From the NCBI GenBank assembly GCA_038235165.1, contig JBBSUG010000018.1, forward strand, positions 22,988-86,987: a DNA stretch of 64,000 nt, given 5' to 3'. Positions within the stretch are counted from its first letter, which is position 1; each line of letters opens with the position of its first letter. The notes beneath the pieces were generated by a model. The model saw only the letters and a program-made list of their open reading frames with translations. It ran no database searches and had not been told where the DNA came from. The position numbers and the translations under genes are program-made. This document shows, in pieces, positions 9,191 through 17,456 of the stretch. The stretch comes from GCA-002050365 sp038235165 (GTDB taxonomy: Bacteria; Acidobacteriota; Blastocatellia; Pyrinomonadales; Pyrinomonadaceae).

Positions 9191-10063
9191 ATGGAAGAGA
9201 ACAAACCGCCGCATCGCGGCTTAAAGAAAGGTCTTTATTTGATTCCATCGGCGTTCACGTCGGCAAATATCGCTATGGGTTTTCTGGCGGTTCTGGCTTC
9301 GACGCGCGGTTTTCAAGTCATCGTTTCAAGTCCCGAACAGGCGGCGGTTTATTTCGGTTACGCCGCAAAAGCCATCGCGCTGGCGATTTTATTCGACACG
9401 CTCGACGGCAGAGTCGCCCGAATGACGCGGACGGCGACCGAAATCGGCGTTCAGCTCGATTCGTTGGCGGACGTTTTGACGTTCGGCATCGCGCCGGTCG
9501 TTTTGATGTATTGCTGGGCAATCGGCGCAACTTATAATGAATCTAATTCCCTGCACGCCTTTGGGGTTTTCGTGTTGTTTATGTATTTGATGTGCGGAAC
9601 TTTTCGTCTGGCAAGATTTAATCTGCAAGCAAGCCGACCGCATATTTTGATCGAGGGCGCGACCAAAGTTGACAAGAAAAACTTCGTCGGACTGCCGATT
9701 CCGCCCGCCGCCGGTCTGCTCGCCGCAATCGTTTATTTTTCGCCGCTGCCGCTCAGCAGCCTGCCTGAAAATCTCTCCAATCTCTACACGATTTTGATAA
9801 TGATTCTGATGGCGTGTCTCGGACTTTTGATGGTCAGCACGGTGCGTTATTCGAGTTTCAAAACAGCCGGAGCCGGCAGACGCAGCATCTATCTGATTTT
9901 GGTGATCGCCGCAATAGGAATGCTCGTCTGGCTCTATTCGCGCTACATGCTTTTGGGCATTGCGTCGGCGTATGTGCTTCACGGTGTCGTCTGGTATTTA
10001 ACCTCGCTGCTGAGTCCGAAAAGAAGGTCAAAACCGACATCTAATGTCGAAAATATTGATTAA
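9191..10063 (+). CDS. pssA: CDP-diacylglycerol--serine O-phosphatidyltransferase
   Basis: Integral membrane enzyme that joins CDP-diacylglycerol and serine to give phosphatidylserine and CMP. The CDP-alcohol phosphotransferase signature D-G-x2-A-R-x8-G-x3-D-x3-D is complete at residues 72-94 (DGRVAR through DSLAD). Several hydrophobic helices follow, and the C-terminus is a short basic tail. Length is 290 residues, normal for the type II form. The order psd-pssA makes a two-gene phosphatidylethanolamine unit. The spacer of 80 bases before it has no terminator. Confidence 0.95.
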   Translation: MEENKPPHRGLKKGLYLIPSAFTSANIAMGFLAVLASTRGFQVIVSSPEQAAVYFGYAAKAIALAILFDTLDGRVARMTRTATEIGVQLDSLADVLTFGIAPVVLMYCWAIGATYNESNSLHAFGVFVLFMYLMCGTFRLARFNLQASRPHILIEGATKVDKKNFVGLPIPPAAGLLAAIVYFSPLPLSSLPENLSNLYTILIMILMACLGLLMVSTVRYSSFKTAGAGRRSIYLILVIAAIGMLVWLYSRYMLLGIASAYVLHGVVWYLTSLLSPKRRSKPTSNVENID

Positions 10064-10072
10064 TGATTTATA

Positions 10073-10425
10073 ATGAAAGTCGGTTTCACAGATTTTAATC
10101 CAAATAGTCCAACCAAAGACCGTTACGAATATGTCATTGATTACATTTCACACGATTTTATTTGGAATTTGAAGATGCTTTCTACCTTATCAAGAAATTG
10201 AAACACAATCGAAATAGTGTAGTAATTTATGCAAACGCAATCGCTGATTTCCACATTTTTGACGATGTTCTACATATACAAATTGACGGTGATGGATTTT
10301 GGTTTGCGGAAAATATTGACCTGGAAGCTGCAAAAGAGATTTTGAGAAAAGTTTACGAGGGTTGCGGATATTTTGGTCAGTTCATACCTGACACGAGTAG
10401 AGAGTGGGAAGCTTGGACTCCTTGA
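10073..10425 (+). pseudogene. Frameshifted small gene of unknown function
   Basis: The ATG at 10073 opens a frame (MKVGFTDFNP onward) that stays protein-like to about codon 34, then runs into a stop. The second frame takes over at 10162 and is protein-like to the stop at 10425. Adding one T in the TTTATTTGGAATTT tract near 10165 joins the two into one protein of about 118 residues with IWNFEDAF at the junction. The downstream part is rich in aromatic and acidic residues (DVLHIQIDGDGFWF). I do not recognise the family. It is either a decaying gene or an assembly indel. Confidence 0.5.
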
Positions 10426-10685
10426 AAATTTAGTCTCAAAAATGCTTATTTATGGGGCGTTTTGAAATTCTCACAAACGAGGGTTTCTTTACTTTAGTAT
10501 TGTCTTATAATTGAAAAAACCGAATCAGACATTACAATCAAATTTCCAACGTTTTTGGACAGGGCAAAACACTAAAAAATCTAAACTCTAACGATTGCTA
10601 TTCGACAGTTCAGTTAAAATGTCTAATTAGAATTTCACTTTGAAGAAGTAAAAAAGCGATCGCTTTATTTGTGACATAGACAATC
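10426..10685. other. Intergenic region with repeat copy and palindrome
   Basis: This spacer holds the first copy of a 44-bp repeat, a 14-base palindrome AAAGCGATCGCTTT at 10653-10666, and AT-rich sequence. No gene is seen. Confidence 0.4.
10437..10480 (+). repeat. 44-bp direct repeat, copy 1
   Basis: Begins 12 bases after the stop of the frameshifted gene. It matches copy 2 (11181-11224) at 41 of 44 positions. The shared core includes CGTTTTGAAATTCTCACAAA. Copy 2 also contains a short AAAACG...CGTTTT hairpin. Confidence 0.7.
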
Positions 10686-10694
10686 TGTTATAAT
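10686..10694 (+). promoter_or_regulatory. Extended -10 promoter before the 10744 gene
   Basis: TGTTATAAT is a perfect extended -10 (TGn plus TATAAT), 49 bases before the ATG at 10744. No good -35 box is seen, which is typical for extended -10 promoters. Confidence 0.5.
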
Positions 10695-10743
10695 GATTTG
10701 TGTCAGAAATGACCCTTTTTGAAACAGTTCAGATAACAAAAGT

Positions 10744-11172
10744 ATGTGCAAGCTGGTTTATATTGCCGCCAATAATCCTCTGCCCTTAATTCAGTGGCAA
10801 GAAAATATTACTACGTTTTGCGTAACCGAACTTACGGAAGATGAATACAAAGTAAAAAAGCAGTTTTCCAAACCGTTTATTGGTCATTTGGGTTCTTATG
10901 AAGGTTGTAGTTGTGGATTCTACATCGAACATGATAAACCGGGTGATGATGAAGACGATAAGCGACGAGATGAATTAGCCCGTGAATCTGTAAAGCAACT
11001 TTCAGCTTATCTATCAAATATTGTAAAGAATGGTTCCATCGAAATATTTGCTTGTTGGCAAGGCAACGAAGAACGTGAGCCAGTAGAGAGAATTATTGTC
11101 GCCCCAAATTATTTTGGCGGTGAGGAATTTGGTTTCGGTGATAGACAATTCATTGAGGTAATTCAGGGTTGA
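10744..11172 (+). CDS. Hypothetical protein with a GCSCGF motif
   Basis: A soluble, acidic 142-residue protein that I cannot assign to a named family. Visible features are an N-terminal MCKLVYIAANNPLP, a cysteine pair in EGCSCGFYIEHD (about residues 55-66), an acidic stretch (DDEDDKRRDE) and a C-terminal VIVAPNYF-type segment that suggests a compact alpha/beta fold. No signal peptide or membrane helix is present. It has its own extended -10 promoter and is followed by a 44-bp repeat, so it behaves as a single-gene unit. Base composition is more AT-rich than the genes on either side, consistent with acquisition. Confidence 0.65.
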   Translation: MCKLVYIAANNPLPLIQWQENITTFCVTELTEDEYKVKKQFSKPFIGHLGSYEGCSCGFYIEHDKPGDDEDDKRRDELARESVKQLSAYLSNIVKNGSIEIFACWQGNEEREPVERIIVAPNYFGGEEFGFGDRQFIEVIQG

Positions 11173-11180
11173 ACTTATAT

Positions 11181-11224
11181 CAAAAACGCTAATTTATGGG
11201 ACGTTTTGAAATTCTCACAAACGA
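11181..11224 (+). repeat. 44-bp direct repeat, copy 2
   Basis: Starts 8 bases after the stop of the 10744 gene and differs from copy 1 at three positions. Like copy 1 it sits directly behind a stop codon. Confidence 0.7.
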
Positions 11225-11245
11225 AGATTTATGAGAATTTTTATT
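11209..11245 (+). terminator. Hairpin after the 10744 gene
   Basis: AAATTCTCA (11209-11217) pairs perfectly with TGAGAATTT (11232-11240) and is followed by TTATT. It begins inside the second 44-bp repeat and ends at the stop codon of the opposing gene, so it could end transcription from the left. Confidence 0.45.
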
Positions 11246-11996
11246 GTCCATTTTTTTTATTAAAGTGTTCTTGTGCGTTTTTTACGATTTCTTTAATGGT
11301 TTTCGATGTTGCTTCAGGTGAATCTCCTTCCAAAAACATTTCAAGATGCTCATAAAACTCTCTTAATGCCCAACTTCCAGAATGTAATCCGAGAAAATCA
11401 AATAATTTGTCCCACGTTCTGCCTTTTGCTATCGGGTAGCGTTCATCTAACCAGAACTGAAAAAGTTCCAAATTAATTGCATCAGATGAATTTTCGATTC
11501 CCATATCTTTTTCAGAACAAAGAAATCCATTGCACATTGTCCATACTCCACTAATCCAACGATGATTGCCGAAATATAATGCAGGTTTTTCTTTGATTGG
11601 TGCTTCAAATAGGAAACCAATTAATGTGTTTGATTTCTCAACTTGGTCAGAATTTACGGGAATTTGCTCCGAATTACAAAGTATTAAATCATCCTTACAT
11701 TCTTCTAGTGCAGCATCATAAAGCTCAAAATATAAATAAAAGGCTTCTCTTTCATTTTCAGTTAAAAGAAGACACAAACTCGTTATATTATGCCGAGGCA
11801 ACTGAACCTTGCTATTGAACCATTGTCTAAATCTTTCGCGGCTGATTCTGCGACTGAGTTCGGGTTGTTGCCAAAAGTTTCTGGCTAAATTATATCCGAC
11901 AAAGTAGCTTTCAATATCGCTAACAGAATATTTACCTAAATGCTCAATTGGATTTTCTCTAATACGATATAATACTGATTCAAACTCAATAATCAT
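11241..11996 (-). CDS. Hypothetical protein, probably from a leaderless mRNA
   Basis: A soluble 251-residue protein of unknown function, rich in aromatic and acidic residues. The N-terminal part has SRRISRERFRQWFNSK (about residues 48-63); the C-terminal part is a predicted helical region ending in a charged tail. No catalytic motif, signal peptide or membrane helix stands out. There is no ribosome binding site before ATG 11996, but TGGTATAAT lies only about 8 bases upstream, so the transcript may start at or next to the AUG. It lies opposite to its neighbours in the accessory patch. Confidence 0.6.
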   Translation of the reverse strand: MIIEFESVLYRIRENPIEHLGKYSVSDIESYFVGYNLARNFWQQPELSRRISRERFRQWFNSKVQLPRHNITSLCLLLTENEREAFYLYFELYDAALEECKDDLILCNSEQIPVNSDQVEKSNTLIGFLFEAPIKEKPALYFGNHRWISGVWTMCNGFLCSEKDMGIENSSDAINLELFQFWLDERYPIAKGRTWDKLFDFLGLHSGSWALREFYEHLEMFLEGDSPEATSKTIKEIVKNAQEHFNKKNGQ

Positions 11997-12000
11997 AAGT

Positions 12001-12012
12001 GAAATTATACCA
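12001..12012 (-). promoter_or_regulatory. Extended -10 promoter of the 11241-11996 gene
   Basis: On the minus strand TGGTATAAT (complement of 12004-12012) ends about 8 bases before the start codon, consistent with a leaderless transcript. Confidence 0.45.
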
Positions 12013-12249
12013 AACTTAACAAATTCGTTGTCTCAAAAACGGACGTTTTTGCAACAGAAACTTATACTTCACCTTTCTATCTATCAGCTAGACTGAAACT
12101 TTTTCAAAACTCGTTTCACAATCAAAATTTCAAAAACTAATCCGCTTGATGAGTTTTGAAACACTCTCGTTGAGGCACTGAAAAGTAATCTCGCTTTTCA
12201 GCACCACAAGTTTAGGACACTACCCAGAAAAAATGCGGATAATGTTCCG
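12013..12249. other. Hairpin-rich intergenic region
   Basis: Three inverted repeats occur in 240 bases. CAAAAACG/CGTTTTTG is at 12034-12051 with a two-base spacer. TTTCAAAACTC at 12102-12112 pairs with 12151-12161. CTGAAAAG at 12178-12185 pairs with 12194-12201. The GAGTTTTGAAACACTCTC part resembles the 44-bp repeats upstream. No gene is seen. Confidence 0.5.
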
Positions 12250-13683
12250 CTAATCAGCATCGGCATTGGTGGTTCGTTTTCTTCCTTTGTCAATCGGTGT
12301 CACATTTGCCGTTTCAATCGGCGCGGTATTTGTCGCCCGCCGTTTTTTATCGTGCAGCCGGTCTTCCGAATCGCGGGATTTTTCACCCGAAAATTTATAA
12401 CCGCTGGCAACGACCATCGAAATCAGTGTGATAAACAGCATCGTCACCGCCGTGATGTGCAGCACGAAATCGAAAATGCTGTGTACCAGAACGGCAAAAC
12501 AACCCGCGAGTGCGCCGACGGCGATTCCGCGCCGGTAAATGTTTGTCGTTCGAGTATTTTGCAATCCGGTGCGGAAAAGACTGAATAGAAAAAACGCCCC
12601 GATTATTAAGCCGACAATCCCGGCATCAGCTAAAATCTGCAAATAATCGTTGTGCGCCTGTTCGACGATTTGCGCCCCGTTGAGCGTGTCAGAAGCCGTG
12701 TAAGCGACATCGAACGCGCCGAGACCGGCACCGAACGGAAAATTATTTTTGATAACATCCAGTGTGACGCTCCAGATATGTGTCCGATTAGCTGAAAAGT
12801 CATCGGACGCGGCGGTTTCTGCAAATCTGGTCAGCGAAGATTCACCGCCGACCAAAATCGCCCCCGCGATAATCGTTCCTAACAGCAATACTGATAGACC
12901 AACTTTGATAAATAACTGCGACGAATTTCGCGTTTTGGTCGTCAGAATAATCAAAAAGAAAACTTCCGCGAGAAGTGCAATCAAACCGCCGCGCGAACCG
13001 CTTAAAATCAGTGCAATGCCCATCAGACCAATTGCCGTAACGTATAAAAGCCGCCGATCTTTCGGAACCGCGCCGACGAACATCAAACCCAGCGGGACGG
13101 CAATCGCCATTTCCATATATGCCGCAAAATCGTGCCGGTTGACGAACGACCCGAACGGTACGCCAGACGGGACATCATAAATGCCGTAAATTTTATTTGG
13201 GCTGAGAACCGCCTGCAAAATGGCGAAAAAAGCATAGCCGAAACCGAAAATCGTGATGACCGAAGCCAGCTTTTTTAGACGTTCGGCGGTATTGATAAAT
13301 GATAGAAAAGCCGCGAGAAAAATTGCCAGAGCAAGTAGATGAAGTGCCGTCACTTGCGTCCAGAAAGGTTCGAGCGAAATGGTGCGCGGAATGCCGGACA
13401 CGCCCGCCGTTTCCGCCAAACTGCCGAACGGGATAATTTGAAATAAAGCGTAAGCGGAAAGTGCGAGAAGCGGAATTTGAATCAAATTGGTATTTAATTT
13501 CAAAATGCCGCTCGAAAAAGCGTCAACCGCCCACAACAGAATGACGACGACCGCCGCGATATAAAAAACGGCGATCACCGGCTGATGCACCGTTCCGTAA
13601 GCCAGAGTCGTCAAGACGAGAGTCGCGCACAGCAGAAAGAATAAAATTTTGCTCGCCCGGGTGTTTTCTAAATCTTTAGTCAT
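12250..13683 (-). CDS. O-antigen ligase family membrane protein (Wzy/WaaL-like)
   Basis: Polytopic inner-membrane protein of 477 residues with about ten to twelve hydrophobic helices. It belongs to the Wzy_C/O-antigen ligase superfamily, which joins or polymerises undecaprenyl-linked glycans on the periplasmic side. The signature segment is LSGSRGGLIALL (about residues 228-239). The large periplasmic loop (FGAGLGAFDVAY and QAHNDYLQILADAG, about 330-370) carries the conserved histidine region. The basic C-terminal tail is cytoplasmic. It is the second gene of a two-gene unit, 20 bases behind a TPR protein. Whether it is a ligase or a polymerase cannot be decided. Confidence 0.82.
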   Translation of the reverse strand: MTKDLENTRASKILFFLLCATLVLTTLAYGTVHQPVIAVFYIAAVVVILLWAVDAFSSGILKLNTNLIQIPLLALSAYALFQIIPFGSLAETAGVSGIPRTISLEPFWTQVTALHLLALAIFLAAFLSFINTAERLKKLASVITIFGFGYAFFAILQAVLSPNKIYGIYDVPSGVPFGSFVNRHDFAAYMEMAIAVPLGLMFVGAVPKDRRLLYVTAIGLMGIALILSGSRGGLIALLAEVFFLIILTTKTRNSSQLFIKVGLSVLLLGTIIAGAILVGGESSLTRFAETAASDDFSANRTHIWSVTLDVIKNNFPFGAGLGAFDVAYTASDTLNGAQIVEQAHNDYLQILADAGIVGLIIGAFFLFSLFRTGLQNTRTTNIYRRGIAVGALAGCFAVLVHSIFDFVLHITAVTMLFITLISMVVASGYKFSGEKSRDSEDRLHDKKRRATNTAPIETANVTPIDKGRKRTTNADAD

Positions 13684-13703
13684 TCCAATATATTCGTAAA
13701 ATT

Positions 13704-15005
13704 TTACTTGACCTCTTCCAACTTGAAATCGTCATACCAAATGGTTCCGAAAATCGGACATTTATCACCGCAAAGTTCCCGCGCCGTGCGGATGGCGATA
13801 GAGTTTTCACCGGCGGGCGTGGTAAATTCCAGTTTTAACTGCTGCCACTCGCTCGTTCCGGCTGCAAACGGCGGGGTCGCCGTAATGCCGTTGCTGTCGC
13901 TGCCGTTGTTGACTTCCAGTTTCGGAGTGCCGCCGCTCTTTAAATCTTCCGTTCGCAACCAAAATGTCAGGCGATATTTGGTCGCCGGTTTGACCACCAC
14001 AATCTGCGTGATGTTGTAGAGCGTCGCCGCCGTATAACCGCCGAAAGAAACGCGCAAACTCCGGCTTCCTTCGTGTTTTTGCGACGGGTCGAGTTTGACT
14101 GAAAGTTTATCGCCGTTCTGCACGCGCCAACCGAAATAAGTGCCGTTAATGTCTCCGATTGGTTTTTCAAAACCGGCATTTTGAATCGTTTCCGGTTTCG
14201 CGTCCGGTTCGACTCCGAGACTGCGGTAAAATTCGAGCGCCTGCGGGAAAATCCTTTTTTCGTAAAACGCCAAGGCGATGGTGTTCGCGTAATTGACATT
14301 TTCCTGTTTTTCTTCCGGTGACAAAGTGTTCCATATTCTTAAAGCATCGTCGGCACGCTCTTTGGAAGCGTAAAATCTGGCTAAACCGGCTCTGACGGAC
14401 GGTGTGCTGCCCGCAATTTGTTCGAGTTTTTCGGTGTTTTTATCGTAGTAATCCCAAGCCAGCGAAAAAACCTGATCGCGGTAAATCGGATTTGTCTCGG
14501 CTGCTTTTTTGAGTTCGTTGAAGCCGTCGTCACTGCGGTTTCGGCGCAGATAAAAATTGCCCAGCTGCCAGTGCGGATAAGTGTAAGTCGGAGCCAGACT
14601 GATGGCGTGAAGATAGGCTTTTTCAGCCTCCTCCGCATTTTCCGCCTGTTCGTAGGCACGTCCGAGTTCAACCCACCAGCGAAAATCATTCGGCGAAAGT
14701 TTGACGACGTTTTTATAGCCGTCTATCGTTGCGGCTTCCGAATCGGGCGCAAATATCTCTCGTTTAGTGCCGGCTGACAACCAGCTCGTCAACGGATCCG
14801 ACGGAGCGAGTTTAACGGCGAACGCGGCAATTTCACCGGCATTCGGATCGGACGGCGAGGTCAACTGACCCAGCATATTTCCCACTTGCCAGCGCACCGC
14901 AAACCATCCGAAGAGGAGAGCCAACAGAACAGCGGCGACCAATCCGATCCGCACCGGCAGGGCGCGGGCATCTAAAAATTTTATTTGTTCCCGTTGGTTA
15001 GACAT
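13704..15005 (-). CDS. Membrane-anchored TPR protein with C-terminal carbohydrate-binding-like domain
   Basis: A 433-residue protein with one N-terminal membrane helix (about 15-37). Tetratricopeptide repeats follow (about 95-260; ELGRAYEQAENAEEAEKAYLHA, a typical helix pair, is at about 109-130). The C-terminus (about 270-433) is a jelly-roll-like domain resembling CBM_4_9 modules (GFEKPIGDINGTYFGWRV at its start). The topology puts both domains in the periplasm. The neighbouring O-antigen ligase gene suggests a scaffold for polysaccharide ligation. The gene ends in a short acidic motif LEEVK. Confidence 0.75.
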   Translation of the reverse strand: MSNQREQIKFLDARALPVRIGLVAAVLLALLFGWFAVRWQVGNMLGQLTSPSDPNAGEIAAFAVKLAPSDPLTSWLSAGTKREIFAPDSEAATIDGYKNVVKLSPNDFRWWVELGRAYEQAENAEEAEKAYLHAISLAPTYTYPHWQLGNFYLRRNRSDDGFNELKKAAETNPIYRDQVFSLAWDYYDKNTEKLEQIAGSTPSVRAGLARFYASKERADDALRIWNTLSPEEKQENVNYANTIALAFYEKRIFPQALEFYRSLGVEPDAKPETIQNAGFEKPIGDINGTYFGWRVQNGDKLSVKLDPSQKHEGSRSLRVSFGGYTAATLYNITQIVVVKPATKYRLTFWLRTEDLKSGGTPKLEVNNGSDSNGITATPPFAAGTSEWQQLKLEFTTPAGENSIAIRTARELCGDKCPIFGTIWYDDFKLEEVK

Positions 15006-15079
15006 TTATTGGAATTCTGGACAAAAAATAAAAACTTATCTTGACAATTTCGAGCCGGAAACGCAAATTGGTAAAAATT

Positions 15080-15727
15080 ATGATTACTGCTCAAAAAAAG
15101 TTCGCCGTGCAAATTATCAACCGGTTAAAAAACGAATATCCCGACGCCCATTGCGCTCTGGTTCATTCAAATGCGTTTGAATTATTGATCGCCACCATTT
15201 TATCGGCGCAGTGTACTGACGTTCGCGTCAACATCGTCACGGCAGACCTTTTTCGCAAATACCGGCAGCCGCAGGATTACGTCGAAGTTTCGCCGCAGGA
15301 ACTCGAACAGGATATTAAATCAACCGGATTTTACCGCAACAAAGCTAAAAACATTCAAGCCGCGTATGAAAAAATCATCGAAAACTTCGGCGGCGAGATT
15401 CCGAAGACGATGGACGAACTTTTAACATTAAACGGCGTGGCACGAAAAACGGCGAACGTCGTTCTCGGCAATGCTTTCGGCATCGCTTCCGGCGTGGTCG
15501 TTGACACCCACGTTTCACGTCTGTCCCAGCGTCTCGGCTTGACGGAAGAGACCACACCCGAAAAAATCGAAATCGCCCTCGCCCCAATCGTCCCGAAAAA
15601 AGACTGGATAATCTTCCCGCATCTACTCATCTGGCACGGTCGCGCCGTCTGTCAGGCGCGAAAACCGAAGTGCGCCGAATGTGTTTTGGAAGATTTATGT
15701 CCTTCTTCTTTGCTCAAAATGCGGTGA
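15080..15727 (+). CDS. nth: Endonuclease III
   Basis: DNA N-glycosylase/AP lyase for oxidised pyrimidines in base-excision repair. With ATG 15080 the protein has 215 residues, as in the family. The helix-hairpin-helix with the catalytic lysine is LNGVARKTANVVLG (Lys123), and the catalytic aspartate is Asp142 in VVDTHVSRL. The iron-sulphur cluster is intact: C-x6-C-x2-C-x5-C at 191, 198, 201 and 207. The frame also opens at TTG 15041, but that adds only a non-conserved leader. It is transcribed away from the TPR gene. Confidence 0.95.
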   Translation: MITAQKKFAVQIINRLKNEYPDAHCALVHSNAFELLIATILSAQCTDVRVNIVTADLFRKYRQPQDYVEVSPQELEQDIKSTGFYRNKAKNIQAAYEKIIENFGGEIPKTMDELLTLNGVARKTANVVLGNAFGIASGVVVDTHVSRLSQRLGLTEETTPEKIEIALAPIVPKKDWIIFPHLLIWHGRAVCQARKPKCAECVLEDLCPSSLLKMR

Positions 15728-15732
15728 ATCAG

Positions 15733-15760
15733 TGCTGAATGCTGAGTGCTGAGTGCTATA
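15733..15760. repeat. Tandem heptamer repeat TGCTGAR
   Basis: TGCTGAA, TGCTGAG, TGCTGAG and a degraded fourth unit lie head to tail directly after the nth stop codon. The period is seven bases, as in the other intergenic repeats of this window, but with a different unit. Confidence 0.6.
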
Positions 15761-15934
15761 TTGAAATGAACTGTTAAAAAGTTAGGAAAAACAGCGTCTT
15801 CCGCAGAAATTTATGTTGCTTTTGAATTTGATGTAGCCGATAATTTATCTTGGTATTTTTCATAAACTTTCAGCCGCCGGAAAACGTCAAAGATTCGGTA
15901 AAATTTTTCCACAAAAAAGAGGAGTTACAATCAA

Positions 15935-17374
15935 ATGCAGATCGTTTCGCGCAAAGTCGTTTACGTCAAATTGTCTATTATCGCCGCCGCTGTCGTGTTA
16001 GCAGCTTTTTGTTTTAATAATTTTTCGACGAATTCGGAGAAGGTCAGCGCGTCTTCTTCCGGTCCGGCGGCGGCTCACACGAATGCTCCGGGCGAAACGA
16101 ACTGTACGCAGTGTCATACCGGAACCCCGGTGAACGGAGGTTCGGGTAGCGTTATCATCGGCGGTATTCCCGCTAATTATTTGCCGAATCAACAAGTCTC
16201 TATTACGACCACGATCAGTCAGGAAAGCGCGGTGATTTACGGTTTCCAGTTGACGGCGTTAGACAGTCAGGGCAGACAGGTCGGAACTTTTTCGCTTCCG
16301 GCGCAGTCACCGCAGCAGCTTCAGATCGTCACCGGCATCGTTGGCGGAAATCAGCGAAGATATGTCGAACACACGATTAACGGAATTGTCCCGACCGTTT
16401 TCGACACCAAATCGTGGACTTTTAATTGGAAGGCACCGGCAGAGAGACTAGGAAAAGTCAGTTTTTATATGGCGGGCAACGCCGCCAACAGCGACGGGAC
16501 GACATCGGGCGATATGATTTATACGACCTCGAAAAGTTCGCTGACCGGCACGGCGACTTCCAGTTTCGATGGCGACGGGAAAAGTGACATTGCCGTCTGG
16601 CGACCATCAAACGGCACCTTTTACAGTCTCAACAGCACCAACGGAAATTTGAAAAGCTCACAGTTCGGGGCAAGCGGCGATAAAATCGTCGCGGGAGATT
16701 ATGACGGCGACGGTGTAACCGATTACGCGGTGTGGCGACCGACCAACGGAACGTGGTATGTCAACCGCAGCACTGCCGGATTTACGGCACTCCAATTCGG
16801 CGCGAGCGGCGATGTGCCGGTGGTCGGCGATTACGACGGCGACGGGAAATCCGATTTCGCGCTTTATCGCCCGTCGAACGGCGTTTGGTACATCAGCCGC
16901 AGTTCCGACGGCGGTTTCACTTCGCAGCAATTCGGCATCAGCACGGACAAAACGGCGCAGGGCGATTACGACGGCGACGGCAAAACCGACATCGCCGTTT
17001 ATCGCCAGTCAGCGGGCGCGTGGTACATTCAAAAAAGCCGTGATGGTTTTGCGGGCATACAGTTCGGCGCGACAGAGGATAAACCCGTTCAGGCAGATTA
17101 CGACGGCGACGGCAAAACAGACATCGCCGTTTTCCGTCCGTCAAACGGTTCGTGGTATTTACAACGCAGCCGCGACGGTTTCACGGGCGTTCAGTTCGGC
17201 GCATCAGCTGATAAGCCGACTCCCGGCGACTACGACGGCGACGGCAAAGCCGACATCGCCGTCTTCCGCGCCGGTTCGTGGTATCTGCTGAGAAGTTCCG
17301 ACAATTCCTTTTACGGAACAAAATTCGGCGCAAGCGACGATATTCCTGTCCCAACCGGGTATATCTCCAATTGA
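15935..17374 (+). CDS. Secreted FG-GAP/VCBS-repeat protein with CxxCH anchor region
   Basis: Exported 479-residue protein. The N-terminus is a signal peptide or anchor (about 1-28), followed by APGETNCTQCHTG with a CxxCH motif at residues 57-61. This is typical of choice-of-anchor V modules, where the cysteines resemble a haem or metal site. An immunoglobulin-like domain follows (about 70-200), then six FG-GAP-type repeats (about 205-475), each with a calcium-binding DxDGDG loop such as DYDGDGKTDIAVYR and an FGASGD link. The start at ATG 15935 has a GAGGAG site. It is a likely surface or extracellular propeller; ligand unknown. Confidence 0.8.
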   Translation: MQIVSRKVVYVKLSIIAAAVVLAAFCFNNFSTNSEKVSASSSGPAAAHTNAPGETNCTQCHTGTPVNGGSGSVIIGGIPANYLPNQQVSITTTISQESAVIYGFQLTALDSQGRQVGTFSLPAQSPQQLQIVTGIVGGNQRRYVEHTINGIVPTVFDTKSWTFNWKAPAERLGKVSFYMAGNAANSDGTTSGDMIYTTSKSSLTGTATSSFDGDGKSDIAVWRPSNGTFYSLNSTNGNLKSSQFGASGDKIVAGDYDGDGVTDYAVWRPTNGTWYVNRSTAGFTALQFGASGDVPVVGDYDGDGKSDFALYRPSNGVWYISRSSDGGFTSQQFGISTDKTAQGDYDGDGKTDIAVYRQSAGAWYIQKSRDGFAGIQFGATEDKPVQADYDGDGKTDIAVFRPSNGSWYLQRSRDGFTGVQFGASADKPTPGDYDGDGKADIAVFRAGSWYLLRSSDNSFYGTKFGASDDIPVPTGYISN

Positions 17375-17376
17375 AA

Positions 17377-17453
17377 ATTCCAGATTCCAGATTCCAGATT
17401 GAAGCAGGTTCTCCAACTCAGTAATTTGGAATCTGGAATCTGGAATCTGGAAT
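17377..17453. repeat. Heptamer-repeat hairpin element, perfect 24-bp arms
   Basis: The left arm is (ATTCCAG)3 plus ATT at 17377-17400. The right arm at 17430-17453 is its exact complement, with a 29-base loop between. It sits between two convergent genes and could act as a transcript end. It is the clearest example of a repeat family found at several other sites in the window. Confidence 0.85.
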
Positions 17454-17456
17454 AGA

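Noticed and set aside
10437..11224. Integron attC sites behind the small genes
   Set aside because: The inverse core and core ends (RYYYAAC and GTTRRRY) are not present and no integrase gene is in the window, so the repeats are described without that label.
16560..17374. CRISPR-like array in the FG-GAP gene
   Set aside because: The regular repeats of about 135 bases are coding FG-GAP blades and are not separated by unique spacers of constant size.
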